Below are positions 1 through 7,306 of a stretch of DNA of 15,711 nucleotides, in pieces. The notes under the pieces are model-generated. The model had not been told where the DNA came from. It searched no databases and was given only the letters and a program-made list of their open reading frames with translations. Every line of letters starts with the position of its first letter. The stretch's first letter is position 1. Made by a program: the position numbers and the translations under genes. This DNA comes from JAWUVP01 sp034112285 (GTDB lineage Bacteria; Pseudomonadota; Gammaproteobacteria; JABDGN01): positions 1 to 15,711 of the forward strand of contig JAWUVP010000045.1 in the NCBI GenBank assembly GCA_034112285.1, read 5' to 3'.

Positions 1-2
1 AC

Positions 3-133
3 AGGCTTTGCGGGCGCGATGAATGCTACCTTTTAAACCCCCTCGCCGGCAGGACGCCGGCGCGGAGCCTACAGGGATGTATTCACGGCGTGGCTTGAAA
101 AGGTGGCGTTCATCGCGCTACCCCCCAAAGCCT
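3..133. repeat. Inverted-repeat element downstream of metQ
   Basis: Two arms of about 32-36 bp (3-34 and 98-133) are imperfect reverse complements: both read AGGCTTTG, then a G-rich stretch, then CGCGATGAA, with a shared ACCTTTT end, differing by a few substitutions and a short gap. Inside lies a GC-rich hairpin, CGCCGGC (44-50) against GCCGGCG (56-62). The right arm reaches into the metQ stop codon (132-134). It resembles a small dispersed intergenic or MITE-like repeat and may act as a 3' stem-loop for the met operon mRNA. No transposase is present. The window starts 2 bases before the left arm, so the true outer boundary is uncertain. Confidence 0.6.
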
Positions 134-938
134 ACCACCCAGCAACCGCATTGTTGTGCGAAACGCGTTTAGCAATAGCCTTAACCTCCGCAGTTTGAAA
201 CGACTCAATCAATTCCTTAATTTTCTTACTCCCTTGCTCACTAGGTCGAATCACAATCACATTCATATAAGGCGAATGCGAATTTTCCACCACCAGCGCC
301 GTCTTGGCATTTAAGCCAGCCGGCCCAGCATAATCATTGTTAATAACCGCCGCGGTCACGTCGCTCAACACCCGCGGTAATTGCGCCGCATCGAGTTCTT
401 TAAAGTTCAATTGTTTTGGGTTACTAATAATATCCGCAGGTGTTGCATTCACGCCAGCACCTTTGCGCAATGTAATCAGTTTCGCTTGTTGCAGCAATAA
501 CAAAGCACGAGCTTCATTGCTCGGATCATTAGGAATGGCAATAGTATCGCCTTTAACTAATGCGCTTAACTTTTTGATTTTATTCGAGTACATTGCCACG
601 GGGTAAACAAAGGTTTTGGCAATAGGGATTAACTTAAAGCCGCGAGCTTTAAGTTGCGCATCCAAAAAAGGCACATGTTGAAAAGCGTTGGCATCAATAT
701 CGCCATCATTTAATGCTTGGTTGGGCAGCACATAGTCAGAAAATTTTACTAATTCAAGATCTAAGCCAAATTTATTGAGCGCGGTTTTTTGTGCTTGTTC
801 CCACATCGGCGTGCTTGGTCCATCAATGATGCCTACCTTAACAACATTAGCCGCTTCGGGCTGTTTGTGGCAAGCGATCAAGCTTAAGCCGAAGAGGGTT
901 AGTAAGCTGGCCAGTAATAAGGTTTTTAATAATTTCAT
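132..938 (-). CDS. metQ: Methionine ABC transporter substrate-binding lipoprotein MetQ
   Basis: This is a 268-residue periplasmic binding protein of the NlpA/MetQ family, which captures methionine and delivers it to the MetNI importer. The N-terminus is a lipoprotein signal peptide: Lys at 2 and 5, a hydrophobic stretch 6-21, and lipobox L20-I-A-C23, so the mature protein should be anchored through Cys23. The start VKVGIIDGP after the linker and the interior NDGDIDANAFQH and NDPSNEARALLLLQ segments are typical of the family, and the length is usual. It is the last gene of the operon, starting 9 nt after metI. Its Shine-Dalgarno TAGGAG overlaps the metI stop codon, suggesting coupled translation. 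Its stop codon touches the inverted repeat at 3-133. Methionine specificity comes from family and operon context. Confidence 0.93.
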   Translation of the reverse strand: MKLLKTLLLASLLTLFGLSLIACHKQPEAANVVKVGIIDGPSTPMWEQAQKTALNKFGLDLELVKFSDYVLPNQALNDGDIDANAFQHVPFLDAQLKARGFKLIPIAKTFVYPVAMYSNKIKKLSALVKGDTIAIPNDPSNEARALLLLQQAKLITLRKGAGVNATPADIISNPKQLNFKELDAAQLPRVLSDVTAAVINNDYAGPAGLNAKTALVVENSHSPYMNVIVIRPSEQGSKKIKELIESFQTAEVKAIAKRVSHNNAVAGW

Positions 939-947
939 TTTTATCTC

Positions 948-1604
948 CTAACGTTTGTTAAAGTGTTTGGCGCTGTAATCACCAAGCCATTGTAATAATT
1001 GTACTAAAATAATTAACACCACCACGGTGGCTATCATCATGCTAATGTCAAAGCGTTGGTAACCGTAGCGGATGCCTAAGTCACCCAAGCCACCACCACC
1101 AACGGCGCCGGCCATGGCCGAGTAACTAACTAAAGCCACAACCGTAACGGTAAGCCCATTAATAATGCCGGGTAAAGCTTCGGGTAATAAAAAACGCCAC
1201 ATAATTTGCAGTGGGCTGGCGCCCATGGCTTGGGCGGCTTCAACTAAACCACCGGGCACTTCTTCTAACGCGTTTTCAACAATTCGGGCAATAAAAGGAA
1301 TTGCGCCAATCACCAAAGGCACAATGGCGGCGTTGGTACCAATTGAGGTGCCAACAATTAAACGTGTAAAAGGCACCACCGCCACTAATAATATGATAAA
1401 AGGAATCGAACGTACGATATTAGCAATGCTACCTAAAATACGATTCAAGGTACGATGTTGCAAAATGCCATTATCACGGGTGGTAAACAACAGCATGCCC
1501 AAAGGTATGCCCAGTAAACTGGAGATGAGCAGCGAAGCCAACACCATATAAAGGGTTTCCCACAAAGCACCATTTAATAGACTAAGCATAATATTAACGG
1601 ACAT
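948..1604 (-). CDS. metI: Methionine ABC transporter permease MetI
   Basis: This 218-residue inner-membrane protein is the permease of the methionine importer, which works as a homodimer with MetN. It shows about five hydrophobic segments (roughly 16-40, 58-85, 90-110, 150-172, 188-210). Between the third and fourth lies the cytoplasmic coupling loop, EAAQAMGASPLQI at about 122-134, where this family docks the ATPase. Length is standard for MetI. The start ATG lies inside the end of metN (11-bp overlap), with an AGAGGTG ribosome site just upstream within metN. The metI stop overlaps the metQ ribosome-binding site, so all three genes are very likely co-translated from one mRNA. Confidence 0.94.
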   Translation of the reverse strand: MSVNIMLSLLNGALWETLYMVLASLLISSLLGIPLGMLLFTTRDNGILQHRTLNRILGSIANIVRSIPFIILLVAVVPFTRLIVGTSIGTNAAIVPLVIGAIPFIARIVENALEEVPGGLVEAAQAMGASPLQIMWRFLLPEALPGIINGLTVTVVALVSYSAMAGAVGGGGLGDLGIRYGYQRFDISMMIATVVVLIILVQLLQWLGDYSAKHFNKR

Positions 1605-2628
1605 AACCTAACACCTCTGCGTTAACGTGATGTTGCTGGGCAAAGGCCATCATGCTGTTGAGTTTTTCATCATCAATTTCTGCCTGCACTAGCATAATGC
1701 CTATAGGCAGTGCATCTAACAGTTCAATGTTGGCTTGCAAAATGCTGAATTCGATTTGCAAAGCTTCGGTCAATTTACTTAAAAAAGGTTTGCTCGCCTC
1801 ATTGCCCACAAAGGTAAAACGAATTAATGGCTCGTGCTCGGGTTGGCGTTCAATTTTTAAGGCATTCTTAATGCTATCTGGAATGTCTAAGCGTAACGCG
1901 GTGTTAATGAGCTCGCGGGTAACAGGATGCTGTGGCTGGGTGAAAATTTCTAAGACCGGACCTTGCTCTATAATCAGACCTTGATCAATCACCGCCACGT
2001 GGTCGCAGACTTCTTTAATTACCGCCATTTCATGGGTGATGAGCATAATGGTTAAATTGAACTTTTGATTGATGCTATGCAATAACGTCAGAATATTTTG
2101 CGTGGTGTGCGGATCTAAAGCAGATGTTGCCTCATCGCATAACAACACGTCCGGCTCGCTAGCCAAGGCACGTGCAATGGCAACCCGTTGTTTTTGCCCG
2201 CCACTTAACTCTGATGGGTAAACCTTAGCTTTATCGCTTAAGCCCACAAGGTCGAGCAATTGATCTACACGTTGTTGAATTTGTGCTTTGCTTTGCCCTT
2301 CAAGTTTTAAGGGCAGGGCAACATTGGCAAACACAGTTTTTGAAGACAGCAAGTTAAAATGCTGAAAAATCATGCCAATTTTACGCCGCTCAGCCCGTAA
2401 AGCCTTACCGCGCAATGGCGTTATATCAACCCCAGCAATGTGAACCGTGCCGCTACTAGGCGGTGCCAGCATGTTGACGCAACGAATTAGAGTGCTCTTG
2501 CCGGCGCCACTTTTGCCAATAATACCGAAGATTTGCCCCTTTGCAACCGAGAGAGTAATCTCTTCAAGGGCGATCATAGGGCCATTATTGGTTTGGTAAA
2601 CTTTGCTTAACTGTTTTATCTCTATCAT
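1594..2628 (-). CDS. metN: Methionine ABC transporter ATP-binding protein MetN
   Basis: This 344-residue ATPase powers the MetNIQ importer. From the ATG at 2628 the domains are a Walker A GKSGAGKST (38-46), the signature LSGGQKQR, a Walker B ending in CDEATSALD, and the H-loop of LITHEM. The last ~80 residues form the C-terminal NIL/ACT-like domain, which in characterised MetN proteins binds methionine and shuts the transporter down (trans-inhibition). The frame stays open to an ATG at 2703. I chose 2628 because MIEIKQLSKVYQ aligns with normal MetN starts, the extra 25 residues have no ribosome site, and they would be encoded by a terminator hairpin in the leader. The ribosome site before 2628 is weak (AAGAG). 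First gene of the operon. Confidence 0.93.
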   Translation of the reverse strand: MIEIKQLSKVYQTNNGPMIALEEITLSVAKGQIFGIIGKSGAGKSTLIRCVNMLAPPSSGTVHIAGVDITPLRGKALRAERRKIGMIFQHFNLLSSKTVFANVALPLKLEGQSKAQIQQRVDQLLDLVGLSDKAKVYPSELSGGQKQRVAIARALASEPDVLLCDEATSALDPHTTQNILTLLHSINQKFNLTIMLITHEMAVIKEVCDHVAVIDQGLIIEQGPVLEIFTQPQHPVTRELINTALRLDIPDSIKNALKIERQPEHEPLIRFTFVGNEASKPFLSKLTEALQIEFSILQANIELLDALPIGIMLVQAEIDDEKLNSMMAFAQQHHVNAEVLGYVR

Positions 2629-2648
2629 ATTACGCTCTTTTGCTAGGC

Positions 2649-2712
2649 AAAAAAAAATCACCCAGCTAATGCGAGAGTGATCTTGGCTCCGCTTTAGCTG
2701 CATTTGTAATGC
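2649..2712 (-). promoter_or_regulatory. Putative transcription attenuator in the metN leader
   Basis: On the minus strand, GATCACTC (2675-2682) pairs with GGGTGATT (2656-2663) as an 8-bp stem with two G-U pairs and an 11-nt loop. It runs straight into nine consecutive T (2649-2657), the layout of an intrinsic terminator. It lies between the metN promoter and the metN start, so it would stop transcription before the gene. A competing 7-bp pairing, CAGCTAA (2694-2700) with TTAGCTG (2663-2669), uses the loop and the edge of the terminator stem. A small hairpin GCATT-ACA-AATGC lies at 2700-2712. Terminator and alternative pairing together suggest attenuation or a small riboswitch. I see no SAM-I signature and no Met-rich leader peptide. 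Function is inferred. Confidence 0.5.
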
Positions 2713-2748
2713 GCCCGCAAGCTGTTGCTCAAATCGGCGCGAATCGCA

Positions 2749-2777
2749 ATATTACTGGATTTTGTGGTGGATTGCAA
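2749..2777 (-). promoter_or_regulatory. Promoter of metNIQ
   Basis: Reading the minus strand, a -35 TTGCAA (2772-2777) and a -10 TAATAT (2749-2754) are separated by exactly 17 nt. Each matches four of six sigma-70 consensus bases. Transcription would begin near 2741-2743, giving a leader of about 113 nt that contains the attenuator-like structure. Confidence 0.5.
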
Positions 2778-2787
2778 ACAATCGCGC

Positions 2788-2817
2788 TTGACGCTGCTAG
2801 GTGCTATATGGAATACT
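2788..2817 (+). promoter_or_regulatory. Possible promoter of the amino-acid transporter gene
   Basis: TTGACG (2788-2793, five of six -35 matches) is followed after 18 nt by AATACT (2812-2817, four of six -10 matches). It stands almost back-to-back with the metN promoter in the divergent intergenic region, and its predicted transcript starts about 20 nt before the ATG at 2844. The long spacer and imperfect -10 make this tentative. Confidence 0.35.
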
Positions 2818-2843
2818 CGCACCTCAATTTTTAGAGGCACAAA

Positions 2844-4238
2844 ATGAGCATATCGGTAAAAAAAGCGCAAACCTTAGGCGTCTTCAGCCTCGCCATGATT
2901 ACGGCCGGCTCGGTTGATAGCGTGCGTAATTTACCCGCAACAGCCTTGTTTGGTGGCAGCATTATCTTTTTCTTTGTGTTGGCGGCTATCTTTTTCTTAA
3001 TTCCAGGCGCAATGGTGTCATCTGAACTGGCTTCAACTTGTTCAGAATCGGGCGGGGTGTATGTGTGGTTAAAGCAAGCCTTTGGCCGTAAAGCTGGTTT
3101 TGTGGCGGTTTGGTATCAATGGGTAGAAAATGTATTTTATTTTCCAGCTCTACTTTCGTTTGTGGTGGCAACCCTTGCCTATGTTTTTTCACCGGCACTG
3201 GCTCATGATAAAACTTATATAGTACTGATGATTTTATTGGTGTTTTGGTTAGCAACGTTAATTAATATTATGGGAATTAAAATTTCTGCGATGTTGGCAA
3301 ATTTTGCGACCATATTTGGTCTGATTTTACCGATGGCAATTATTATTGTTTTGGGTATTGTGTGGTTAGCACAAGGGCAGCATTTACAAATTGCTTTTAC
3401 CCTACCACATCTATTACCCAATTTTCATCAAAGCGGCATATGGGTGGCGTTAACGGGAATTATTCTTTCCTTGTGTGGTATTGAGTTAGCAACGGTTTAT
3501 GGAAATGATGTTAGAGATCCACAACGCGCTTACCCCAAAGCATTATTGATATCTAGCATTATCATTGTGTTCACGCTAATTTGTGGTGGCTTATCGATTG
3601 CCATTGTTTTACCCGAAAAACAAATCAGCCTGGTTGCCGGCATTATGCAAGCCTGCGAATTATTTTTAGCGCATTATCATTTAAAATGGATGCTACCGTT
3701 AATGGCATTGATGCTGGTGTTAGGCGGTGTTGGCACGGTCAACAATTGGATTATTGCACCGGTGCGTGGCTTGTTAATTGCTGCTGCCGATGGACATTTA
3801 CCTAAGCATATGTCGAAAAAAAATAAGCAGGGTGCGCCTTATGTCTTGTTACTTTATCAAGCCATAATTGTGAGCGCCACCACTTTAGTTTATTACCTTA
3901 TGCCCAGCGTTAATGCTTCTTATTGGCTGCTCACCGTATTAACGGCGCAACTCTATATGTTCATGTATATCATGTTGTTTGCCGCCGGCATTCGTTTGCG
4001 CTTCAAAAATGTTGAACGCAAACAAGGCTTTATGATACCGGGTGGTAAAATCGGTATGATTATCGTGTGTGCGGCCGGTTTAATCGGCTGTGTTATGACC
4101 ATTTGTGTGGGCTTCATTCCACCAAGTCGCGTTAAAGTGGGTGGTCATCTGCATTATGAATTGCTGATTATTGGTGGCTTAGTTATTATGAGCCTGCCTG
4201 CCGTTTGGGCTTGCCTTAAAAAAGAATCAAATAGTTGA
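2844..4238 (+). CDS. APC-superfamily amino-acid transporter (glutamate/GABA antiporter-like)
   Basis: This 464-residue integral membrane protein has about 12 hydrophobic segments, the usual count and length for the APC superfamily. The first helix is broken by ITAGSVDSVRNLP (about 19-31), the substrate-binding unwound segment of the family. Around 67-80, ESGGVYVWLKQAFG matches the conserved loop after helix 2. The overall pattern is closest to the GadC-type (AGA) antiporter group, but the substrate cannot be read from sequence. An AGAGG ribosome site lies 6 nt before the ATG. The gene diverges from metNIQ and precedes the ABC-F gene by only 4 nt, so the two are probably co-transcribed. Many host-associated gammaproteobacteria rely on such transporters to scavenge amino acids; that role here is inference. 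Confidence 0.85.
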   Translation: MSISVKKAQTLGVFSLAMITAGSVDSVRNLPATALFGGSIIFFFVLAAIFFLIPGAMVSSELASTCSESGGVYVWLKQAFGRKAGFVAVWYQWVENVFYFPALLSFVVATLAYVFSPALAHDKTYIVLMILLVFWLATLINIMGIKISAMLANFATIFGLILPMAIIIVLGIVWLAQGQHLQIAFTLPHLLPNFHQSGIWVALTGIILSLCGIELATVYGNDVRDPQRAYPKALLISSIIIVFTLICGGLSIAIVLPEKQISLVAGIMQACELFLAHYHLKWMLPLMALMLVLGGVGTVNNWIIAPVRGLLIAAADGHLPKHMSKKNKQGAPYVLLLYQAIIVSATTLVYYLMPSVNASYWLLTVLTAQLYMFMYIMLFAAGIRLRFKNVERKQGFMIPGGKIGMIIVCAAGLIGCVMTICVGFIPPSRVKVGGHLHYELLIIGGLVIMSLPAVWACLKKESNS

Positions 4239-4242
4239 TGTT

Positions 4243-6066
4243 ATGTTACAACTGAAAAATGCGACCTTATATCGCGGCCATAAATGCTTGTTAAAAGAAG
4301 CGAATTTACTGATTAATCAAGGCGAAAAAGTCGGCTTGGTCGGCAGTAATGGCGCCGGCAAAACCAGCTTGTTTAAGCTAGTGATGAAAAAATTAGAAAC
4401 CGACCAAGGTGAATGCGAGGTGCCAAAAGGGGTGCGTATTGGCGAAATTCGTCAAGATGTTCCTCATGGCGAGCAAAGTGCGCTGAACTATGTCTTGTGT
4501 GGCGATCAGCAGCTTGCCGATATTTATACACGTTTAGCCAAAGCTGAGGCTGACGACGACGGCTTAGGGATTGCAGATTGTCATGTGCAGCTCGCCGAAA
4601 TTGATGGTTACAGTGCTGAAAGCCGCGCTGCAAAAATTTTAGTGGGCCTTGGGTTTTCTGCAGAAGATAGCCTGCGCCCCATTGATGATTTTTCGGGTGG
4701 TTGGCGTATGCGCTTAAATCTGGCGCAAGTGCTGATGATCCCATGTGAGCTATTGTTGCTCGATGAGCCCACCAACCATTTAGATGTTGAAGCAATTTTT
4801 TGGTTAGAAAACTGGCTTAAAACCATGCCGCAAACCTTAATTATTATTTCTCATGATCGCGACTTTTTAGACCGAGTGGTAAACCGTATCGCCTTTATTG
4901 ATAAACAAGCTATTCACAGCTTCACCGGCAGCTATTCGTATTTTGAAGAGCAGTACGCCTTGCAATTAGAACAGCAACAATCTGCCCATGATAAACAACA
5001 ACGTAAAATTGAACACATGATGGGCTTTGTGCGCAAGTTAGGCGCCAAGGCTACTAAAGCGAAACAAGCTCAATCACGCTTGAAAGCCATTGGTCGTATG
5101 GAAAAAGTGGCCGCAGTGCATGCGCAAAATCCGTTTAACTTTGAGTTTAAACCCGCACCCGCAGCAGGTAACCCCATGCTCACCATTCGCAACGCCAATA
5201 TTGGTTATGGTGGCGAGCCAGTATTAAATAATGTTAGCTTATCGCTTCACCCAGGCGATCGATTAGCGTTAATTGGCCCTAATGGCGCAGGTAAATCAAC
5301 GTTAGTGAAAGCCATTGCACAGCAATTAAAAATTGAGGGTGATGTGGTTTTTAACAGCAAACTCAAGATTGGTTATTTTACGCAATACCAAATTGATAGC
5401 TTACACTTGCAACACACCGCCTTATGGCACTTACAAGATTTAGATGAAAAAATAACCGAAAAAGAAGCGCGCAGTTTTTTGGGTGGCTTTAATTTTCAAG
5501 ACGAACGCGTGTTCGAATGCATCAAAAACTTTTCAGGCGGCGAAAAAGCCCGTCTGGCTTTAGCCTTGCTGGTGTGGCAACAGCCTAATTTATTATTGCT
5601 CGATGAACCTAGCAACCATTTGGATTTAGAAATGCGCCAAGCGCTAGTAATCGCCTTGCAACAATACGAAGGCGCATTGATTTTAATTGCGCATGACAGG
5701 TATTTACTGAATAGCCTAATCAATCAATTTTATTTGCTCGATCAAGGACAAATGGTACAGTTTGATGGCGATATGGATGACTATGAGAAATGGTTTATGC
5801 AGCGTGCACAAACTGTGAAATCGACTCCGATACAAACCAACAATAAACCCATCGAAAAAAAGGCCAACCCACAGCAGCTAGCAAAGTTAGAATCTAAACT
5901 CGATAAATTATTGTTACAAGCCAAAGTGTTAGAAACACAATTAGCCGATGAAAACTTGTATATTGACCCCAGCCGCAAAGCTGAGTGGCAAGCACTCGAG
6001 GCAGATCAAAAGCTGTGCTTGGCCAAGGTGGCCGAGCTTGAAGAGAGCATTTTAGAATTGTTGTGA
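4243..6066 (+). CDS. yheS: ABC-F family ATPase, YheS type
   Basis: This 607-residue soluble protein has two ABC cassettes in tandem and no membrane segments, the ABC-F layout. Cassette 1 has Walker A GSNGAGKTS (34-42), signature FSGGWRMRLNLAQ and Walker B LLLLDEPTNHLD. Cassette 2 has Walker A GPNGAGKST (345-353), signature FSGGEKARLALAL and LLLLDEPSNHLD. Between them the basic helical linker LGAKATKAKQAQSRLKAIGR closely resembles E. coli YheS, as does the early segment before signature 1. The C-terminal ~65 residues look like a Lys/Gln/Glu-rich coiled coil. ABC-F proteins bind the ribosomal E site and relieve stalled translation. There is no clear Shine-Dalgarno; the start lies 4 nt after the transporter stop, suggesting coupling. 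The orthologue assignment is by recalled motif similarity. Confidence 0.88.
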   Translation: MLQLKNATLYRGHKCLLKEANLLINQGEKVGLVGSNGAGKTSLFKLVMKKLETDQGECEVPKGVRIGEIRQDVPHGEQSALNYVLCGDQQLADIYTRLAKAEADDDGLGIADCHVQLAEIDGYSAESRAAKILVGLGFSAEDSLRPIDDFSGGWRMRLNLAQVLMIPCELLLLDEPTNHLDVEAIFWLENWLKTMPQTLIIISHDRDFLDRVVNRIAFIDKQAIHSFTGSYSYFEEQYALQLEQQQSAHDKQQRKIEHMMGFVRKLGAKATKAKQAQSRLKAIGRMEKVAAVHAQNPFNFEFKPAPAAGNPMLTIRNANIGYGGEPVLNNVSLSLHPGDRLALIGPNGAGKSTLVKAIAQQLKIEGDVVFNSKLKIGYFTQYQIDSLHLQHTALWHLQDLDEKITEKEARSFLGGFNFQDERVFECIKNFSGGEKARLALALLVWQQPNLLLLDEPSNHLDLEMRQALVIALQQYEGALILIAHDRYLLNSLINQFYLLDQGQMVQFDGDMDDYEKWFMQRAQTVKSTPIQTNNKPIEKKANPQQLAKLESKLDKLLLQAKVLETQLADENLYIDPSRKAEWQALEADQKLCLAKVAELEESILELL

Positions 6067-6143
6067 TGGGGGTAGTAACGGCTCACCTTGCAGCAAGGCA
6101 ATAAATTGTCTCAGCACAAATCCGATCGCCATCGATAATTTGC

Positions 6144-6171
6144 TTGAATCTCGCGCTTAACTCCGTAAAAT
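6144..6171 (+). promoter_or_regulatory. Possible promoter of the patatin gene
   Basis: TTGAAT (6144-6149) and TAAAAT (6166-6171) are 16 nt apart and match four and five of six sigma-70 bases. The predicted start, near 6178, is about 125 nt before the patatin ATG, and the leader includes the small ORF at 6202. Confidence 0.35.
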
Positions 6172-6201
6172 GAATTCTATTCTATTATTAGGACACGCGG
6201 C

Positions 6202-6321
6202 ATGTCATCCACAATGAATATTGTTCAACGCTATTGTTGCAAAAAAAGCTTGTTGAGCTGGTCACTGATTTCATTACAGTTTATGCAAGTAGGGGGCGTA
6301 AATGTTGATTTTATCAATTGA
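6202..6321 (+). CDS. Possible 39-codon upstream ORF overlapping the patatin start
   Basis: An ATG at 6202, with AGGA 8-9 nt upstream, opens a 39-codon frame that ends at a TGA at 6319-6321, overlapping the patatin gene (start 6302) by 20 nt in another frame. The peptide starts MSSTMNIVQRYCC and has a short hydrophobic middle. I recognise no family. It could be a coupling or leader ORF that feeds ribosomes to the patatin gene, or simply chance: a frame of this length is not unusual. Confidence 0.2.
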   Translation: MSSTMNIVQRYCCKKSLLSWSLISLQFMQVGGVNVDFIN

Positions 6322-7228
6322 TGGCGGTGGTGTTCGTGGCTTAATACCGGCTGCATTTTTAGCCGAGCTAGAAAAAGATCTGAACCAATCCTTGTACAAT
6401 ACGTTTGATATCTTTGCCGGCAGCTCCGTTGGCGCCTTTATAGCCTTAGGCTTAAGTGGCCTGCACTACAATGGTGAGCAATTGCTTGGCCTGTTTAACG
6501 AAAAAAATGTTAAACAAATTTTTGATAAGCGATTTTTTAGTTTTTTATCGGCATTTTACGGCCCAAAGTACACCGGCAAGGGGAAGCGCCAACTTTTGCA
6601 GCAAGTATTTGCCGACAAACGCTTATTTAGCCTAGAAAAGCCGACTCTTATCACCAGTTATGACATTATTAGCAACTGTGCAGTGGTTTTTAAATCTCAT
6701 GATACAGCGAGCAAAGACTCGGCCTATAACCCAACGCTCGCCGAAATTGCCGATGCTTCATCGGCCGCGCCAACCTACTTTCCAACTGTTGAAACCAGCG
6801 CACAACCTTCACGCTGGTTAATTGATGGTGGTGTTAGTGCCAACGATCCCACTATGTGCGCTATAATAGAAGCCTTGCACCTGGGCTATAAGCCTGAAGA
6901 AATTAAAGTGCTTTCAATTGGTACGGGTGTACGTGATAGAATGGCTGCAACCCCGCAATGCTATGGCAAAAAATCTCAAACCTGGGGCGGTTTAAGCTGG
7001 CTTAAACATGGCTTAATTGATAATTTATTTAGCGGTAATGCCAGTATTATTGAGTACCAAGCTGCTGAGTTATTAAAGGTTAACTACCTGCGCATTAACG
7101 ATACTTTAGCCCCCGCTAACGATGACTTGGACGATATAAAAGCTGGAAATTTGCAAGCCTTAACGTTAAAAGGTCAGCAATGGTATGAAAATAACAAAGA
7201 AACTTTATTGGCTTGGTTGGCAAGTTAA
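6302..7228 (+). CDS. Patatin-like phospholipase
   Basis: This 308-residue protein carries the full patatin signature. An N-terminal D7-GGGVRG13 forms the oxyanion-hole loop, the nucleophile elbow is G40-S-S42-V-G44 with Ser42 the likely catalytic residue, and D175-G-G supplies the dyad Asp. Patatins hydrolyse acyl esters of phospholipids. Length is that of a single-domain bacterial patatin, with no signal peptide or membrane helix, so the product is cytosolic or exported by a leaderless route. AGGGGG lies 5 nt before the ATG. In intracellular bacteria several patatins are secreted effectors (Legionella VipD and relatives, Pseudomonas ExoU), but the sequence does not show whether this one is secreted. 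The CBASS effector CapV is another relative, but no cyclase gene is nearby. Confidence 0.9.
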   Translation: MLILSIDGGGVRGLIPAAFLAELEKDLNQSLYNTFDIFAGSSVGAFIALGLSGLHYNGEQLLGLFNEKNVKQIFDKRFFSFLSAFYGPKYTGKGKRQLLQQVFADKRLFSLEKPTLITSYDIISNCAVVFKSHDTASKDSAYNPTLAEIADASSAAPTYFPTVETSAQPSRWLIDGGVSANDPTMCAIIEALHLGYKPEEIKVLSIGTGVRDRMAATPQCYGKKSQTWGGLSWLKHGLIDNLFSGNASIIEYQAAELLKVNYLRINDTLAPANDDLDDIKAGNLQALTLKGQQWYENNKETLLAWLAS

Positions 7229-7306
7229 TAAAAAAGAGTGAAATTTAATAAAAACAATTAATAAAAAAACTGTGTTTATCACAGCGTTCACAAAAGGTGT
7301 TTGTTT

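Noticed and set aside
337..606. Open frame on the plus strand inside metQ
   Set aside because: Antisense shadow of a clear gene, with no ribosome site or recognisable protein. The same holds for the other frames opposite metI, metN, the transporter, yheS and marR.
2629..2703. N-terminal extension of MetN by 25 residues to ATG 2703
   Set aside because: No ribosome site, not MetN-like, and the bases form a terminator-type hairpin with a T-run in the leader.
6083..6105. Small hairpin CCTTG-CAG-CAAGG after the ABC-F gene as a terminator
   Set aside because: Five base pairs and no T-run after it.
7263..7284. Hairpin CTGTG-loop-CACAG followed by seven T on the minus strand, terminator-like
   Set aside because: Only five base pairs, in very AT-rich DNA, and no minus-strand gene ends nearby.
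7301..7306. TTG start for the 7307 gene
   Set aside because: Only one base from the AAAGGTG site; ATG at 7307 has proper spacing.
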